Assembly (NCBI RefSeq): GCF_030848805.1
Contig: NC_092362.1
Span: forward strand, 7,068,001 to 7,132,000
Direction of reading: 5' to 3'
DNA length: 64,000 bases
DNA from: Temnothorax longispinosus
Lineage: Eukaryota; Arthropoda; Insecta; Hymenoptera; Formicidae
This document shows, in pieces, positions 46,962 to 60,600 of this stretch. Within the stretch, counting starts at the first letter, position 1. Each line of letters opens with the position of its first letter. The notes beneath the pieces are model-generated. The model was not told where the DNA came from, ran no database searches, and worked only from the letters and a program-made list of their open reading frames with translations. The translations under genes were made by a program, and so were the position numbers.

Positions 46962-47469
46962 ATTCTTTCTCTGAAAGCAGATAAAAGATATGAAGGTTAT
47001 AATCCTTGCCCTTTTTTGGCATAAAAACGCTAAAATGTTGCATTATAATACTTTACATTTATTATAATTATATAATTAATTATATATATTATAATTATAT
47101 TATATATATAATCTTTAAACATTATATAGTATAAATTTGTCTTGCTTGCTTTTGCATTATTAGTATTGACATTCAAAAGTAGCACACTTTTGTCCGTTTA
47201 TTAAAATACAGCATACAAACTTTATTTAGCCGAACGGTAATTAGCGCGTCTAGTGCAATCCAAATTAATTTTATCAAATAACTGTAATTAACCATTTTCA
47301 ATAATGCTTCTTGAGATTAGTGAATCAATTTTGTATATTTTTATTTCTATTGAGAAGGAAGTAAAGATATAATTTCGATTTATAATTATAATTATTGTTT
47401 ATTTACATCGCCTGAAAAAGACGTTCAATTTACTGTTAACCGGTTATTGTGATAAATATTACCACATGC

Positions 47470-47548
47470 TTTAGTGGTCAAATTTTGGTACGTGACATCT
47501 TTCATGGAATGTGGGAGATTCCAGGTTCGAATCCTGGCTGAGATAATA
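47470..47548 (+). tRNA. tRNA-like relic (pseudo-tRNA or SINE head)
   Basis: A perfect T-arm (CCAGG TTCGAAT CCTGG, 47521-47537) sits about 45 bases after an A-box-like TGCTTTAGTGGTC. No matching acceptor stem or clear anticodon arm could be folded, so this is not a working tRNA gene. Confidence 0.45.
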
Positions 47549-47730
47549 TTTTTCGCAATAATTTCTTTATTTAATGATTAAATCGACTCGATTTAATTGC
47601 GGGGAGAGAGAAGATTTTTTTCCAACGCGAGAAACTGTGTTAATTATAAGTCTGACAAATCTAGTCGGCGCGCAGTTTACTTATTATTGGAAAAGTTATG
47701 TGTAATACACGGAAAAAAAATATATGTGTG

Positions 47731-47777
<47 letters not shown>

Positions 47778-47780
<3 letters not shown>

Positions 47781-48565
47781 GGTGTCCGAAAAATCGCCTA
47801 CTCTACTTTGGGAGGTGATTCGGGACCCAAAAACAAGCAAAAAAGTTCATACAAACATAGGTCCGGAAATGAGCCGTTTCCGAGTTATAGCCACTTTTAT
47901 GTTCAAAAATCGTAAATTTTTATTTTCAATTTTTTTTAATTACAATTACCAAATTCTCTCAAGTTTCTGTCTACATTTCGAAAAGACGCTATTCCCGGTA
48001 CATCTCGATTTGGAAAAGACTGGATGTATAATCTTCTTGTCTCGACAGCATTACTTTGAGCAAGACCATACATAAGATGCATATCAGCTAATTCATTAAA
48101 ACTTAAACGATCCATTGATGAATACGGAAAGATTAGATACAACCTAAAAGTAAGGTGTTGTTAAATAATAATTTGAAACTTATTGAAAAGCCGTGATTTA
48201 CTTACTCATTTTGAATAGGCGTGAAAACAACTGATTTCAAGTAGCCGTGAAAACAACTGATTTTGAATAGCCGTGAAAACAACTGATTTCTTTTAAAAAT
48301 AATGTAATCGTATTTACAAATATTGAAAAATTAAAAAATTAAAATTAAAAAAATTAAAAAAATTTTAAAATAAAAATTTTTAATTTAAGAAATAATTAAG
48401 AAAGAGGGATGCCAAGCGGATTCTAAATTACGATTTTTGAACATAAAAGTGGCTATAACTCGGAAACGGCTCATTTCCGGACCTATGTTTGTATGAACTT
48501 TTTTGCTTGTTTTTGGGTCCCGAATCACCTCCCGAAGTGGAGTAGGCGATTTTTCGGACACCCTG
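47778..48565 (-). mobile_element. Mariner-like element derivative with DUF4817-type helix-turn-helix remnant
   Basis: The ends CAGGGTGTCCGAAAAATCGCC and its complement form inverted repeats of about 140 bp (47778-47920 and 48425-48565), inserted in a (TA)n tract so that a TA duplication is likely. On the minus strand 48115-47945 encodes SMDRLSFNELADMHLMYGL, then ETRRLYIQSFPNRDVPG and FRNVDRNLREFG. This matches the pattern of the DUF4817 helix-turn-helix found at the N-terminus of arthropod transposon proteins. The catalytic part is gone, so this is an internally deleted copy. Confidence 0.82.
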
Positions 48566-48569
48566 TATA

Positions 48570-49660
48570 TATATATATAATAATAATAATAATTTGGCTA
48601 CCAAGATCCAGCTCGGGCCGCTATTAAATTGCGATTTTAGTTTAATCTATTTGATTGTATATCATATAACGGTCGTATAATTTCATATTATTTCTTATAA
48701 TTATTATGATAATGGAGTATTTAGAGATAATCAATCAACTTGTTCAAAATTTGCTTATTCTTGCGTGAAACATTGTGCAATAGAAAACAAGTTTTCAAGC
48801 ATTGATTCTATTCTGAAAATAGATAATAGATCTGTTCTTTTTAGCTGAACTTTTTGTACGGCTCATCTTTCCTTTTTACGATGTAGAGAAAAAAAGAAAA
48901 GACAAAATGTGCGAGAAGTTTAGTTTATATATTTGTTACGCGTGATTTGTATATGTTTCTGTACATGTATTTATATACATATATTTGTATATGTGAGTAT
49001 AAAAAATATTCAATGACATTCTCCATTCTTGGAAGCAAAAATGGAGCGAAATGAGCAATCTAGTGGTATATAGAAGTCTGTCGAAGAAACTGAGCCACTA
49101 GTGCATATGCGCACTGTCTGTGTTAGTATATGCCACGTGTCCTAGCAATAATATAGCACAAGCAGTCTGTCTTGTGAAAAAAGAAATTGAGGTTAGATAA
49201 CAATGTGCTAGTGTTTGAAAATATAAACTAATTTGTAAAAACATATGTATATCATTATTAAATAATTAAATATTTTAAAGAAAAAACAGTTTCTTAAAGT
49301 TTTTTAAATAAAATATGGAAACATTTTTTTTCTAAATCTGATATATCGTGAGCACGTGCTTCGTGTTCTTTTTTTTTTACCACGTTAGTAACAAAGAAGA
49401 AACAATAAAAATTGCAAAAATTGCTCACGTTTGCTGCACTTATGTTTTCTAAGTGACTAATATTTTCAAGAATGTATATTTTTTATGTTATTTATAATAT
49501 ATTTTCCATCTTACATATCGATATGCATAATAGCGATTAAGTCGAACATATATGAATACAGCGAATAAAGGAAATTAACGGAAATTTGACGAAAGCTAAA
49601 TTAAAGATTAATCGGAAAAGCTAATAGATTTTTATACTCACTGTTTATGCGAAGTAGATT
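48570..49660. other. Flank shared with F1 5' region, no gene seen
   Basis: 48632-49660 is collinear with 14377-15490 and serves as the empty-site reference for the 28S fragment. Confidence 0.6.
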
Positions 49661-49663
49661 TAA

Positions 49664-50591
49664 CCCTAGAATCCATGTATCATTTTTTTGACCTTCTAAT
49701 CCATGACTGGGGGCAATATCGACCCCACGCTTTATTTGATCGTAAAACCGGTCCTACAGAAATAAAGGGCCTTTAAACCTACATGAATTTCTTCGTTTTT
49801 TAATAACGAAGAGAATGGTATACGGTAAATTTAATTTTACTCAAGTTTAGTTAGTGAAAAATCCATTTAAAGACCGAAAAAACGCAGAAAATCAGCAAAA
49901 ACCTCTTTTTTTAAACAAAAATTTGTATCTTTTTTTGTAATCAACCGATTTTCAAATTTCAAACGGGGTTTTAAAGAGGACACATTAGACTATTGGAAAA
50001 AAATTGTTATCGCTATGTTCTGTTCAAAAAGTATATTTATTTGGAACTATAAAAATGAAGAAATTCACAAAGTTGAAATATGGAAAAAATCGATGAAAAA
50101 ACCATAAAAAATTGTATTTCAAGTATTATTTTATTTTTATTTGATACAAAATAGTAAAAAATATGAAAAAAATAAAACATTATATCGCCCAGCCATTTTC
50201 TGCGAAATGTCAATCTTCTATAGGCAACGGGATTTTTACCGACTAAGTTGTGTGATATTTCGTCTTAAATAATATTTATGACTATTTATGCTCAGATTAC
50301 GTAATAATACATGATATATATTGATTTTAGCAAAAAAATAAAATTAGCTTACCGTGACGAAACTCAAACGGCAAGTCACGACTGGGGTCGATATCGACCC
50401 CACGCCCGCTTTGCGACTGTGCTACTTCTCTGCTAGCGAACAACTAACGCTGCGCCCGACATAACCCTACTTTTAGAAAGTTGAAATGAATTATGGTTCA
50501 GGTCCTGAGTCGATAATGTCACTTGCTAGCTCAGGAGCGTAGTTCAAAGTTCGCCTGGGGTCGAAATCGACCCCTCTCATGGATTCTAGGG
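49664..50591. mobile_element. piggyBac-like non-autonomous element
   Basis: CCCTAGAATCCATG and CATGGATTCTAGGG are perfect terminal inverted repeats between TTAA duplications (49660-49663 and 50592-50595). The paralogous F1 flank at about 15490 has a single TTAA (GATTTAATTTATCCG). TTAA and a CCCT terminus define piggyBac. Subterminal palindromes (GGGGTCGATATCGACCCC near 50395, with related copies near 49710 and 50560) are notable. No transposase frame is present. Confidence 0.92.
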
Positions 50592-50595
50592 TTAA

Positions 50596-53498
50596 TTTAT
50601 CCGTATAAAATGAAAAATCAAGAAAGAGAGAACATGTGGAAACACTGGGGAACACGCAGTCGGTGAGCACCACAGATACTAGACTGCGAGCAATATGAGT
50701 TTCTTTGAGAATAACTTTATCCCTAGGGCGGAAAGGTAAAAAGGGAAAATTTTCGCCATTAAGTTCAATGGTGTGAAACTTTTCACTTTTCACGTTTTCG
50801 CGCTAGGGAAAAAGATACATGATCGATTCCCTGGATCGCTAACTCGACCAATCAGGATTGAAGCAAAGTGGAGGGAATATCGATGACCATTTTTTGTATG
50901 GCATTTCATGTACATACGTGTACCCTATGTTCCATTGCATGGCATATTAGACGCAAACGCTTCTTCTCACGAGGACAATTTATCAAAAGGCTGAATTTTT
51001 ATTAATTAAGAATCTTTCATGCGCCAGCGCTTTATTATATAAGCTTGACCCATCACGAGAATTTAAATCCAAAACGATTTAAATCGTGATATAAGATTTA
51101 TTATCAACTAACAATAAGTATCGATAATAAAAACTTAACAGATGCCTATAAATTCAACAATACACAATAATTTATACCTTTCATCATTTATTTCATAACA
51201 TCATTTATACCTAATCCTTTATTGACGATTATAAATAATGTCATGTTTTTTAGATATTTTAAAATGTTAGTTTTTGAGAAAATTTATATACCGTAATTCC
51301 ATAAATTATGTCACAGTAAAAATTTTATCGTGTTATCACATATGTATATATATTTTATATATACATTATACAACGCGAAGCACTTGAAGCCCACGTACTT
51401 ACTTGAGATGTGACATGCAACATTGTGATATTTCAACTGTAATTAATTAAAGATAAACAAAACATGAGTGACGATTTTCCTTCTCAGGAGACTGTTCGCG
51501 ACCAAAATAGGTATAATAATGACTGACGACAATTTATTGAATGATGATTGACCGACGCGACGTAAGAAAGTCCCGCGATTTTTTATACTCGAAATGAACA
51601 AAAGCATACCAGAAACTTTGAACCCTTGGCAACAACGAGCGAAAACGATAGATTTATTGGCTTCTCGGAATCGTTATGACTAACAATAAAGACTTTTTAA
51701 ATCAACCCTATTGGCTATAATTTTTTTTAAATTGTGACAATACGATTATTGTATAGTTTTGGTCAAAGTAAGTTTGATTAAAAAGTCTTTACTGTTAATT
51801 ATTCACTGGCGAAGTAAATGTTACTATTTGATTTGTGGTTTGTTATCTCATCTTGATTACGTTTGAAATCAACACGCGTTTAAATCATCGATTGCCGAAG
51901 AAGTCCCGAGAACAGCTATCAAGTTTCGTTATGATAAGCGCGTTGAGAAGAAAATCTATAAAAGGTCGCAACGCCTGCTGTGAATGTATTGCTAAATAGT
52001 CAATATTTCTTTCGGTGAAATATGTTGTATAAAATTTGCAGTTGCCAAAAGAAGTTAAATAATTAGATCCTAGATCTATATGAACTTTTATAGATCTTTT
52101 ACTATAGAACTTTTATAACTTACAACTATTTTTGCTGATGGTGAGATTGACTTCAAATATTAGAAAATTTTATTTTAAAGTTTTGCGCACTTTTATCGTA
52201 ATAATTATTATGGTATTACTTAATTATAATTAACAAATATCGATTTTTTTATTTATGCAATAACTGTTAATTGCATCTCTAAAATATGCTAGCGGAAAAA
52301 TAAACGAACGAATAGATTCGATGATGATACATCACGAACTTCCTTCATTATGTAGGATACATTATACATTCTCGCTTTATCTGACTGCTCCAACATTGCA
52401 TTTCAACAATATTGTTATTGTTTGGAAATAAATTTGCAAAGCTTTTATTGCTCACAATTTGGTCTTATTGTGTACACACACATTCCCGAAACAGTATCTT
52501 TGTTTGATTACAAACTATCTTCATCTGATTTTTTAGTAGTGACAATGTCCGAATAATTTGCGTTAGTATTTTTGTGTAAAAAAATATGACGATTATATTA
52601 CAGTATATCTGAAAAATGTTAGAAAATGAAACAACTGTTTAAAGGTATCCTGTATATCATATAGCATCTATTTGCTTCGGCTATATGAAATGTTAATGTG
52701 TAATATAATATAATCTGCGTAATACATACATACAGGTAAGATAATATTTCTTGCACATATATGTATGTGCATGTAATCGCGGAGACAGAAAAGTAATAAC
52801 GTCTTCAGTTTAATCTTAGCCGCGAACTTAAAATCTTTTAAACTATTGAAATTTTTAATATATACTTCCCTAATCTCGGGTACTCGCGGTCGCGACTAAT
52901 TAATACTAATAAATTAAACAACAAATTAAATAAACTAATAAATAAACTAATGAATACGGGTAGGTAGGAATATATTACGCGTTAGGTAAATAGGACATGG
53001 ATAGGTATAGAAATATGAATAGGTAGGTCAAATACATTGACAGAGAAGTTCGGGTGGGTAGAGACTAGAAACACGGAAGGATTATAATTTGAAAATATAA
53101 TGTGTTAATTATACATGTATACATATAGATTATGTATGTCAAAAATTTGAATTATAAATCCTGAATATATATAGCTATACGTAATATTATATAATATTAT
53201 TTAATTGTCTTATTACTAATTATATGTAATAACTTTTTTATTTATTACATAATGTGTAGTTCTAAAGTATATTAAAAACATGTGTGTATGTGTATAATGA
53301 CTTAATTATACGTAATATCAATTATAATGAAGATATTTCAATAAAAAATTGTAAGAAAAATTATACAATGAGAAAAAAAACTGTTGCTTCAATTAAAGTG
53401 CTATCACGGGATGCCAAAAATATAAGTAATTTATTATTCAATTGTATTATTGTTAGACGCGATATTTAGATTATTAAACCAATAATTAAATTATTGAT
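50596..53498. other. F2-F3 intergenic region
   Basis: 50596-50820 continues the F1-flank duplication. A small hairpin element lies at about 51682-51800 (AACAATAAAGACTTTTTAAAT against TTAAAAAGTCTTTACTGTTA). 52730-53498 matches 42136-42240 plus 43366-44090, the 3' flank of F2. No gene was seen in the rest. Confidence 0.6.
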
Positions 53499-54370
53499 TT
53501 AATAATCCAGATATTCTCTTTTTTCGTTAAACACATGTGGATGACTTTTCTTCCACTGGCTAATCAAGTAGAGGCTAATATAATAGTCCAACAATTGGAA
53601 GCATTCCAATTTAGGACATTGCTCGAGAATAATGGAAACATTATCAGGTGTGACAAATTTCACGTCTTGCAGATGTAAAGTTTTCAAGTTTTTGCACTCC
53701 GCTAGTAATTTCAAATTGCGATCACTGAGGACAATACCAGTCAAAAATATTTCTTCCAGCAGTTGACAGGAGGAAAGTAATCTGCTCAAGCTATCATCAA
53801 GGTCGAATATCAGGCCTTTCGATTCCATTCTGTAACAAGAACCATATAATTATTATAGAACTTCAATCACAAAAATAAAATCGAAGTAACTTTTTCAAGA
53901 ATCTTGCAAGAGAAACAAATTTTAATAAAGAATACGTAATATATGTTTTGAAAGAAAATGTAGCACATTTCCCCAAGATCCACTGTTTGTAAATTCTTAC
54001 AGTTAGCAAGGGCATTAATACCCTTCGATGTAATTCCATATGTATCATATAAATTTATTATTTGCAAGTCTCGACACGAATTTCCTAACCCTATTGCAAC
54101 GGTGTCGACTGGGGAGTCACTACAATTACCCATAAGTAGACAACAGTGCAAATATAATTCACGTATCCGTTTATTTTTTTGCAGTATTTTGCAAAAACAT
54201 TGAACTTCTATATTATAAAGTGTTGTTTTGAGTTTCAACAGTTACAGGCTCTCTAGATTTTCGAGACATGAAAGTCCTTCATTATCAAAATATCTCGTCA
54301 GTTCCAACTCTAAAAAAAATATGTATTGGTCATAATTGCAACTTAACAATAATTTTGATATTTGTATAAT

Positions 54371-54413
<43 letters not shown>

Positions 54414-55626
54414 GGGTGTAACAAAAAGGTCGGGACCCTGGATTATCTCGGAAAGTTGACGTTTTCGGAAGAAATGTTTTATACAAAAGTTGTTTGGCTC
54501 AAAGGGGCACATAAGATGGTGCCGTTGGTTTCACCTTTGGATGGTCGTTTAAAGCTCACATAAACGACACCTTTAATTTCTTAAATGGAAATTCCTATTT
54601 TTCAATGCATATTCTTGTAGCTAATCTCGAGAGCTTTTCAAAACACTATAATAAAGTATTTTTTCATTAAGAACTTTTGGAATTATAAGGCTTGAAAGTT
54701 CTAGTATTTTGACATAAAATACAAAATATCTTGTAAAACATTAAGTTTTTGGTAATGTTTTTAACACTTTTATGCACAGAATAATGAGACGAATCAATTG
54801 GTATGAAAAAAAGACATAGTTGCTTTTAAGAAAAAGTATGCAAATGCGTGTTGCAAATTACATATTTTTTATTAAAAGAAATATGCCTTTTTTATACCAA
54901 TTGATTCGTCTCATTATTCTGTGCATAAAAGTGTTAAAGTAACATTACCGAAAACTTAATGTTTTACAAGATATTTTGTATTTTATGTCAAAATACTAGA
55001 ACTTTCAAGCCTTATTCCAAAGTTTCAAAAGTTCTTAATGAAAAAATACTTTATTATAGTGTTGAAAAACTCTCGAGATTAGCTACAAGAATATGCATTG
55101 AAAAATAGAGATTTCCATTTAAGTAATTAAAGGTGTCGTTCACGTGAGCTTTAAACGATCATCCAAGGTGAAACCAATGGCACCATCTTATGTGCCCCTT
55201 CGAGCCGAACAACTTTTGTATGAAACATTTCTTCTAAAAACGTCAATTTTCCGAGATAATCCAGGGTCCCGACCTTTTTGTGTTACACCTGGTATATACA
55301 TATTATACCTTTCAAATTTTTGCATATCTCTGAAATTTTGAATAGGACATCATTGTCGACAGATCTGCATTGTATAAATCGTAAGTGCGTTAAATGCCTG
55401 CCGCAATTCTCAAGAAATTGCACGAAATGCGAAGAAGAAAAGTTGTTTAATGTAAGATATAATTGTTGCAAATATTTACATCTAGGTGTAAAGTAGCAAA
55501 GTATATTATAAAAATAAATAGGACAACAGATATTTCGCATGTTCAAACGTGTATATAGTAGAGGATCCCGTGTTAAATCATTGAAACGCTTATTTACTTG
55601 GTTCATGAGGCATAACGTCTTCAAGT
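53499..55626 (-). pseudogene. FBXL4: FBXL4 pseudogene, copy F3 (5'-truncated, with nonsense mutation)
   Basis: Only the last three exons are present: 55626-55309 (F-box onward, beginning at NLKTLCLMNQVNKRF), 54309-about 53974, and 53829-53499. The N-terminal four exons and the first half of the F-box are missing; homology stops at about 55626. In the middle exon a GAA codon of F2 is TAA (LENLESL-stop, near 54243). The intron between the first two exons holds an 881-bp palindromic element. The last exon keeps the presumably original ending (KREYLDY). Truncation plus an early stop make a working protein very unlikely. Confidence 0.88.
54412..55292. mobile_element. 881-bp palindromic element inserted in the (TA)n of F3
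   Basis: The element begins CCGGGTGTAAC and ends GTTACACCTGG, and almost its whole length is one inverted repeat. Blocks such as AAAGGTCGGGACCCTGGATT, GGTGTCGTT and GAATCAATTGGTATGAAAAA recur reverse-complemented in mirror order around a centre near 54855. It sits between TATATA tracts. It could fold into a hairpin of about 430 bp per arm. There is no coding frame. Confidence 0.85.
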
Positions 55627-55739
55627 TTATTGGCAAGCAAGTGCCGCCCAATATTGGGTCAAAGCTTAATAGCCAATTCTTATTCTTTATCATTATTATT
55701 AGATTCACAATTTTCTTTTTAAACAAATAATTAAAAATA

Positions 55740-57050
55740 TATAATTTTATAAAAAAATTTCATAATGAGCCGGCACTGGTTTCTGACATTCACCCGACAT
55801 TGAGAAATATTATATTATATATCTAATTCAAATTTTATTATTCTTTTTAAACTGAATTTGTTTCTTAAGATGATTTTTGAAAAATTATATATTTGCGCTG
55901 GTTATGACATATGTAGACTATATATAACGCTTACATCAAATTAAGAAGTAGTCTACCACGTAATATCGTTAAAAAGTGTGATTTTAGTTTCACTGCTGTT
56001 GTTACAAAATACACACTTTTGCTTCGAACTCATTTTGCGAATAGTTCACTGATATTTGCAAAATATAAATAATAAATAAAGATTATATAAATAATAAATA
56101 ATAAATAAATAATAAATAAACAATAAATAAAGATTCTAAAAGTCATTAAAGAAAAATAAAATTCGGCACAACACACGTTGGACGCCTGTTCATTGTCGAG
56201 TTTTCGAGTATATACTGAACTCTCTTATATATTTATTATCTTTATTATCATAAAAGACCTTCTCCAGCCTCTACTATACAGCTGTTTCTCGGCCGCTTGG
56301 TCCCTCTGAACCGTTTCAAACGGTTTTTATACCTGCGTTGAATTTTCGAATATAATTTTCGAATCTCTCAATCTATTAAAACCTCAATATATTATTTTAA
56401 AATTTGTAGAAAAATATTTATATATAGTTTTTAACTGCAGATAAAAAATGTTATGAGATTAATTAGAAACAATTTAGATTCAATATAATAAATAAATATT
56501 AATCATTTTATTTTTAACAATAAAAGAATGAATACAAACTGAATCCATTAATGAAAAAAAGAAACACGTAATATATTCATATAAATAAACAAAATAACAT
56601 ATCATAGTAACGCATCGTACGAAACTACCTCATTAAGCGCGATCGAAACCGCGTTCTTCGTTACAATCTGCCTCGATGTTGTCTTCAGTTTTTTCGTCTG
56701 CCATTTAGCACATAGCTTCGTTAACAGTTTAGTAATTATTACCAATAATTTTTAATCATGTACCTTATCATTTTTTTTTCACAAAAGTTAACGCTGCTTT
56801 GTTGAAATCTGCCGGCCCTTTCTCTTCCACGAAATCGTCTGCCAATAATTTTTCGCGTTTCGTAGCAATAAATACTTAACATTCCTATAATTTTTATCCC
56901 TGAGCTTTATCATTTTTTTCCTTGTAAAATTTGTCATTTTTGACCGTCCACCCCCGCCTTAATCTTCCTAAGCGCGCAGGCAGACTGGTCACTCAGTGTT
57001 CGGGAGTGCTAATGGAACCTCTCTAGCTATAAATATTTCATGTACCTTAT
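55740..57050. other. Spacer with possible exon scraps
   Basis: Mostly AT-rich with ATAAATAA runs (56065-56130). On the minus strand 56704-56633 reads MADEKTEDNIEADCNEERGF then a stop; the NEERGFDR part faintly recalls the region before an HP1 chromoshadow domain. This is too short to call a gene. Confidence 0.3.
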
Positions 57051-57067
57051 ACCTTGCATTTTTATGT

Positions 57068-57138
57068 AGCCAGCTCTCCGTCTATAAGGCAGTTGGCTCA
57101 CGATCCAGAGGTCCCGAGTTCGAATCCCACCAAGGTAA
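57068..57138 (+). repeat. tRNA-derived SINE-like fragment
   Basis: AAGGCAGTTGGCTCACGATC and GGTCCCGAGTTCGAATCCCA resemble the A and B boxes of an RNA polymerase III promoter in tRNA-derived SINEs. The stems do not fold as an intact tRNA. Confidence 0.5.
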
Positions 57139-57657
57139 GTGTGTTTTTCAAATACGAGAAAATATTTATAATCATAGACTGCATCTTAAGAAACAAATTT
57201 AGTTAAAATTAAAATAGTAATAAATTTCAAAATAAATATTTTTTTTTAATTTTTTTTATTTTTTTTTATTTTTTTTGTTAGTAAATAGAACATTCTCTAT
57301 GTCATTTTACGCCAGCGCTGTTCGAAGCATTTGCAAGTCATACATTAGCTGTTTAGCTCGTGTTAGATTTTATTTCGTAGTATTTCATTTTTATTCGCCT
57401 TAAAAAAATAAGCGTGTTTTACAAAACATATATTTCTTACTTACAAAAAATTGCATGAAACAAGCTTGAGAGTTCCGTTTATTGCAATAAATTGATATCC
57501 ATAAGTAAGAACGTGAATAGATGTCTCGGTTTAAAATGTGATTATAGTTTATTTGTACTTTATTCAAGTTGCACGTATATGAATGTTTTGTACTAAGTAT
57601 ATTACGGTCCGAATAAGTTTTCATATTCTTTTGATATAAAAAGTCATGTCCTTACAG

Positions 57658-60600
57658 AGAGGCCCGACAACTTTTGGAAGTTGTCATGCGTTGCGATCGA
57701 GAAACAAGCAGCGCTGTGGAAACAGCAGGATTCTATGGAGAAATTGATATTCCGGGGTTGTCACATTGCATATTCTGTGATGCTGATGCCTATAGTAGGT
57801 AGCATTTTAGGGAGTTTTTGCAATACCGTCTTTCAGATACGGTAAACGTATCTGAAAACGTATATGATGATTCTCGTTTTCAGGATGGAATCACTTATTT
57901 AGTTGGTGTGGGACCTTCCACCTTATTTTGCAAGAAACTTTCTTATCGTGACGAATTCCTTTACCGCTCAGTCAAGCACACAGAGTCCTCGTATGGAAAC
58001 TGTCTGACGGCGATAGACAAGACGATCTACAGTTGCAATTCCAATGAAGTCAGGACTTGGATGCTCACCAACACCAATCTCGTCCGTGACAGAACTTACG
58101 AGACGTACGTGGTAACAAAACTCTTCTTTTCGCCAGCTTCGCGCAATAAGAACTGACTGAGCAAGGAAGATAATTCTTCTTTGTGGGAGAAATAATCGTT
58201 TTCCTTCAAATTATTCGAATGCAGATATCGCGTTCCGTGTCTCGCTTGTCGAGCCAGATGATTCGTGATTCCAAAGTTCACTCGTTAAATCGAATTCACT
58301 TCATATTACCAATTCACGCGTATTTTTTTTATCAGCGTCAAATATTTCAAAAGCGTGACCTCTGGGAAGGTAACCCCGCATTTGTTGAATTTTGAGTTTT
58401 CTTTTAGCCGTACCCCCCATATTGAATTACAATTGTGCTAATTTTTGCCGCAAATACGGAAACAATATTTTGAACTGTATTCAAGAAAACTAAGAAATAT
58501 AAAGTTTTGTTAGTTCAGCACTATTTCCAGATTGAATTTTTTGTCGTAAAAAAATGCTAATCTGAGTCATGTTGTACCGTTGAAAAAACATTGATGTATT
58601 TATTCATTTAGTAGAAAGAAATTAAAAAATAAATATAACAAGACTAAACAAAAAGATACTAACTTAATACCACGTTGTGCCATTGGAATAATATCGATAT
58701 ATAATCTATCTATTTATTAGAAAAAAGTCGAAAAGTAAACATAACAAAAATTTGACATTTTTAAATTATTAAAAGTTATGCTGTCAACGTTTTTTTTATT
58801 TTCTACCCCTCTTGTTGAACTTTTTCAACCCTCTTAATTCTTTTGTACTTGTTTCGATTGTCGCTCGATTGTTTCGCTCAGCATAACTCAACGCAATTTA
58901 CAAAACTAGTAGATTAGAGTAACTCCGGTATTTACGCCGCGCGCGCGGAAAAAATAGAAGGAATAAAGGTACTTGCTCGCAATTATTCTGTTATGTGCCT
59001 TTATGCTATATTAGTATTGTGTTGTAATTTCAGTTCTTTACTGTTAACATTAACGAAACTGTCGTGAGTTGAATCGATTTCTCGTCGTAGTAAGAAGCGC
59101 GATCTTGTGTTTACTTACCTACGTAAAATGATTACTGTAGGAAATGTAAAAGGTAATAATGGTTATTTCATGATACATAAGTGTAGAGGAATAGTAAATG
59201 ATGGAATACAGCAAAATACAAGTGCATAGCTCTTGTATTTTTTGTTTAACTTAATATTTTGTATATCCCTTCTGTTTAGGATATATGGCAAGTTAGCATG
59301 CGAGATTTATGCCATAGTATAGACACTTTGTAAAACTCGAAATCTTGTATGTGTTCTGTTTCATTCTTTTTTTGGATCGTATAACAATAATTTTTAATGC
59401 ATCTATTGCTCTTCTATTTTTTTTAATTTTTTATTTTTATAATTTGTTTATCATTCTTAAATCTTAATAAATTTTTACACACATTTTATAACTTAAATTA
59501 TGACATTTTATTGCCTTATTTATAAACATTATTTGTAATTTTTTATAAAGCGTATATTTTACCTATGAATGTCATATAATCTCTCTAGGATATATTGCAA
59601 AATGCAAGAGTTTCTAAAAGTTCTTTTTATTAAGTATAAAGAATGAATATTTTTTATTAAATACAAAGAATGAATATTTTATATTTCTATTTTTTTATAT
59701 TAGTAGACAGTATAAAGTTTTTATTGGTATAATTCATTTGCCTTAAACATGGTAAATAGTACTCGATAAATTCGAAAATGTTAAATTTCTGTTTTACCTT
59801 TTCCCTTATGATTGACTTTTTTATTAACACCTTGAATTATGGCTATTGTTTTTTTTGTGTTCTTTTATCAGCACAATATAGCATGTACAACTCGTAGAAA
59901 TACAATAAATTGTATTATAATCATGTTTGATAATTGTTATATTTATTTTTCGATTTTTTTCTAGCAATGGATATATTCAACACAAAGCTCAGATTAGCAT
60001 CTTTTTACTACAAACAAAAAAATTGAGCTTAATCAGGGAAATCGTACGGTGCTAAAAATTTTATATTTTTCAATTTTCTTGATTATAATTCGAAATATTG
60101 TTCTGGTATTTGTGGCAAAAATTAGCAAAATTACAGTCAAGTGCAGCACAGTTAAAAAAAAAACTCTAAATTCAACAAGTGTGGGACTAACAGAGATTTT
60201 GCTTTTTGTTATTTTTTAAAATATGCGCTTAGCTGTCAAGATGAGGTTTGCCACAAAACAGCAAAAAATGTAGAACAATCTATGTAAAGTACAATTAATA
60301 AAAATATAAAATTAAAAAAATGCGGGTCTAACTTCACAGAAAGAGTGCTTTGATGAGCTCAAGTGCGTGTCTTCGTGTCCGGAGCGGGCCCTCTTTGCGG
60401 CTGGCTCATTCTACGGGACAGTAGACGTGTTTGATTCGAGATCGAGTAATAAGCCGATTTACCAGTACCGACCCCACACTGAATACGTGACTCAGTTGGC
60501 CATGAACACGGAATACATCCTGTCCGCCAGCGAGACAAGACGGTATCCGTTTGGGATCAGAGAGCCGGACGGACCATGAAGTCTATCCCAGTAATGTCAT

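Noticed and set aside
56633..56704. HP1-like exon
   Set aside because: Only a handful of residues (NEERGFDR) resemble HP1 and a stop follows at once.
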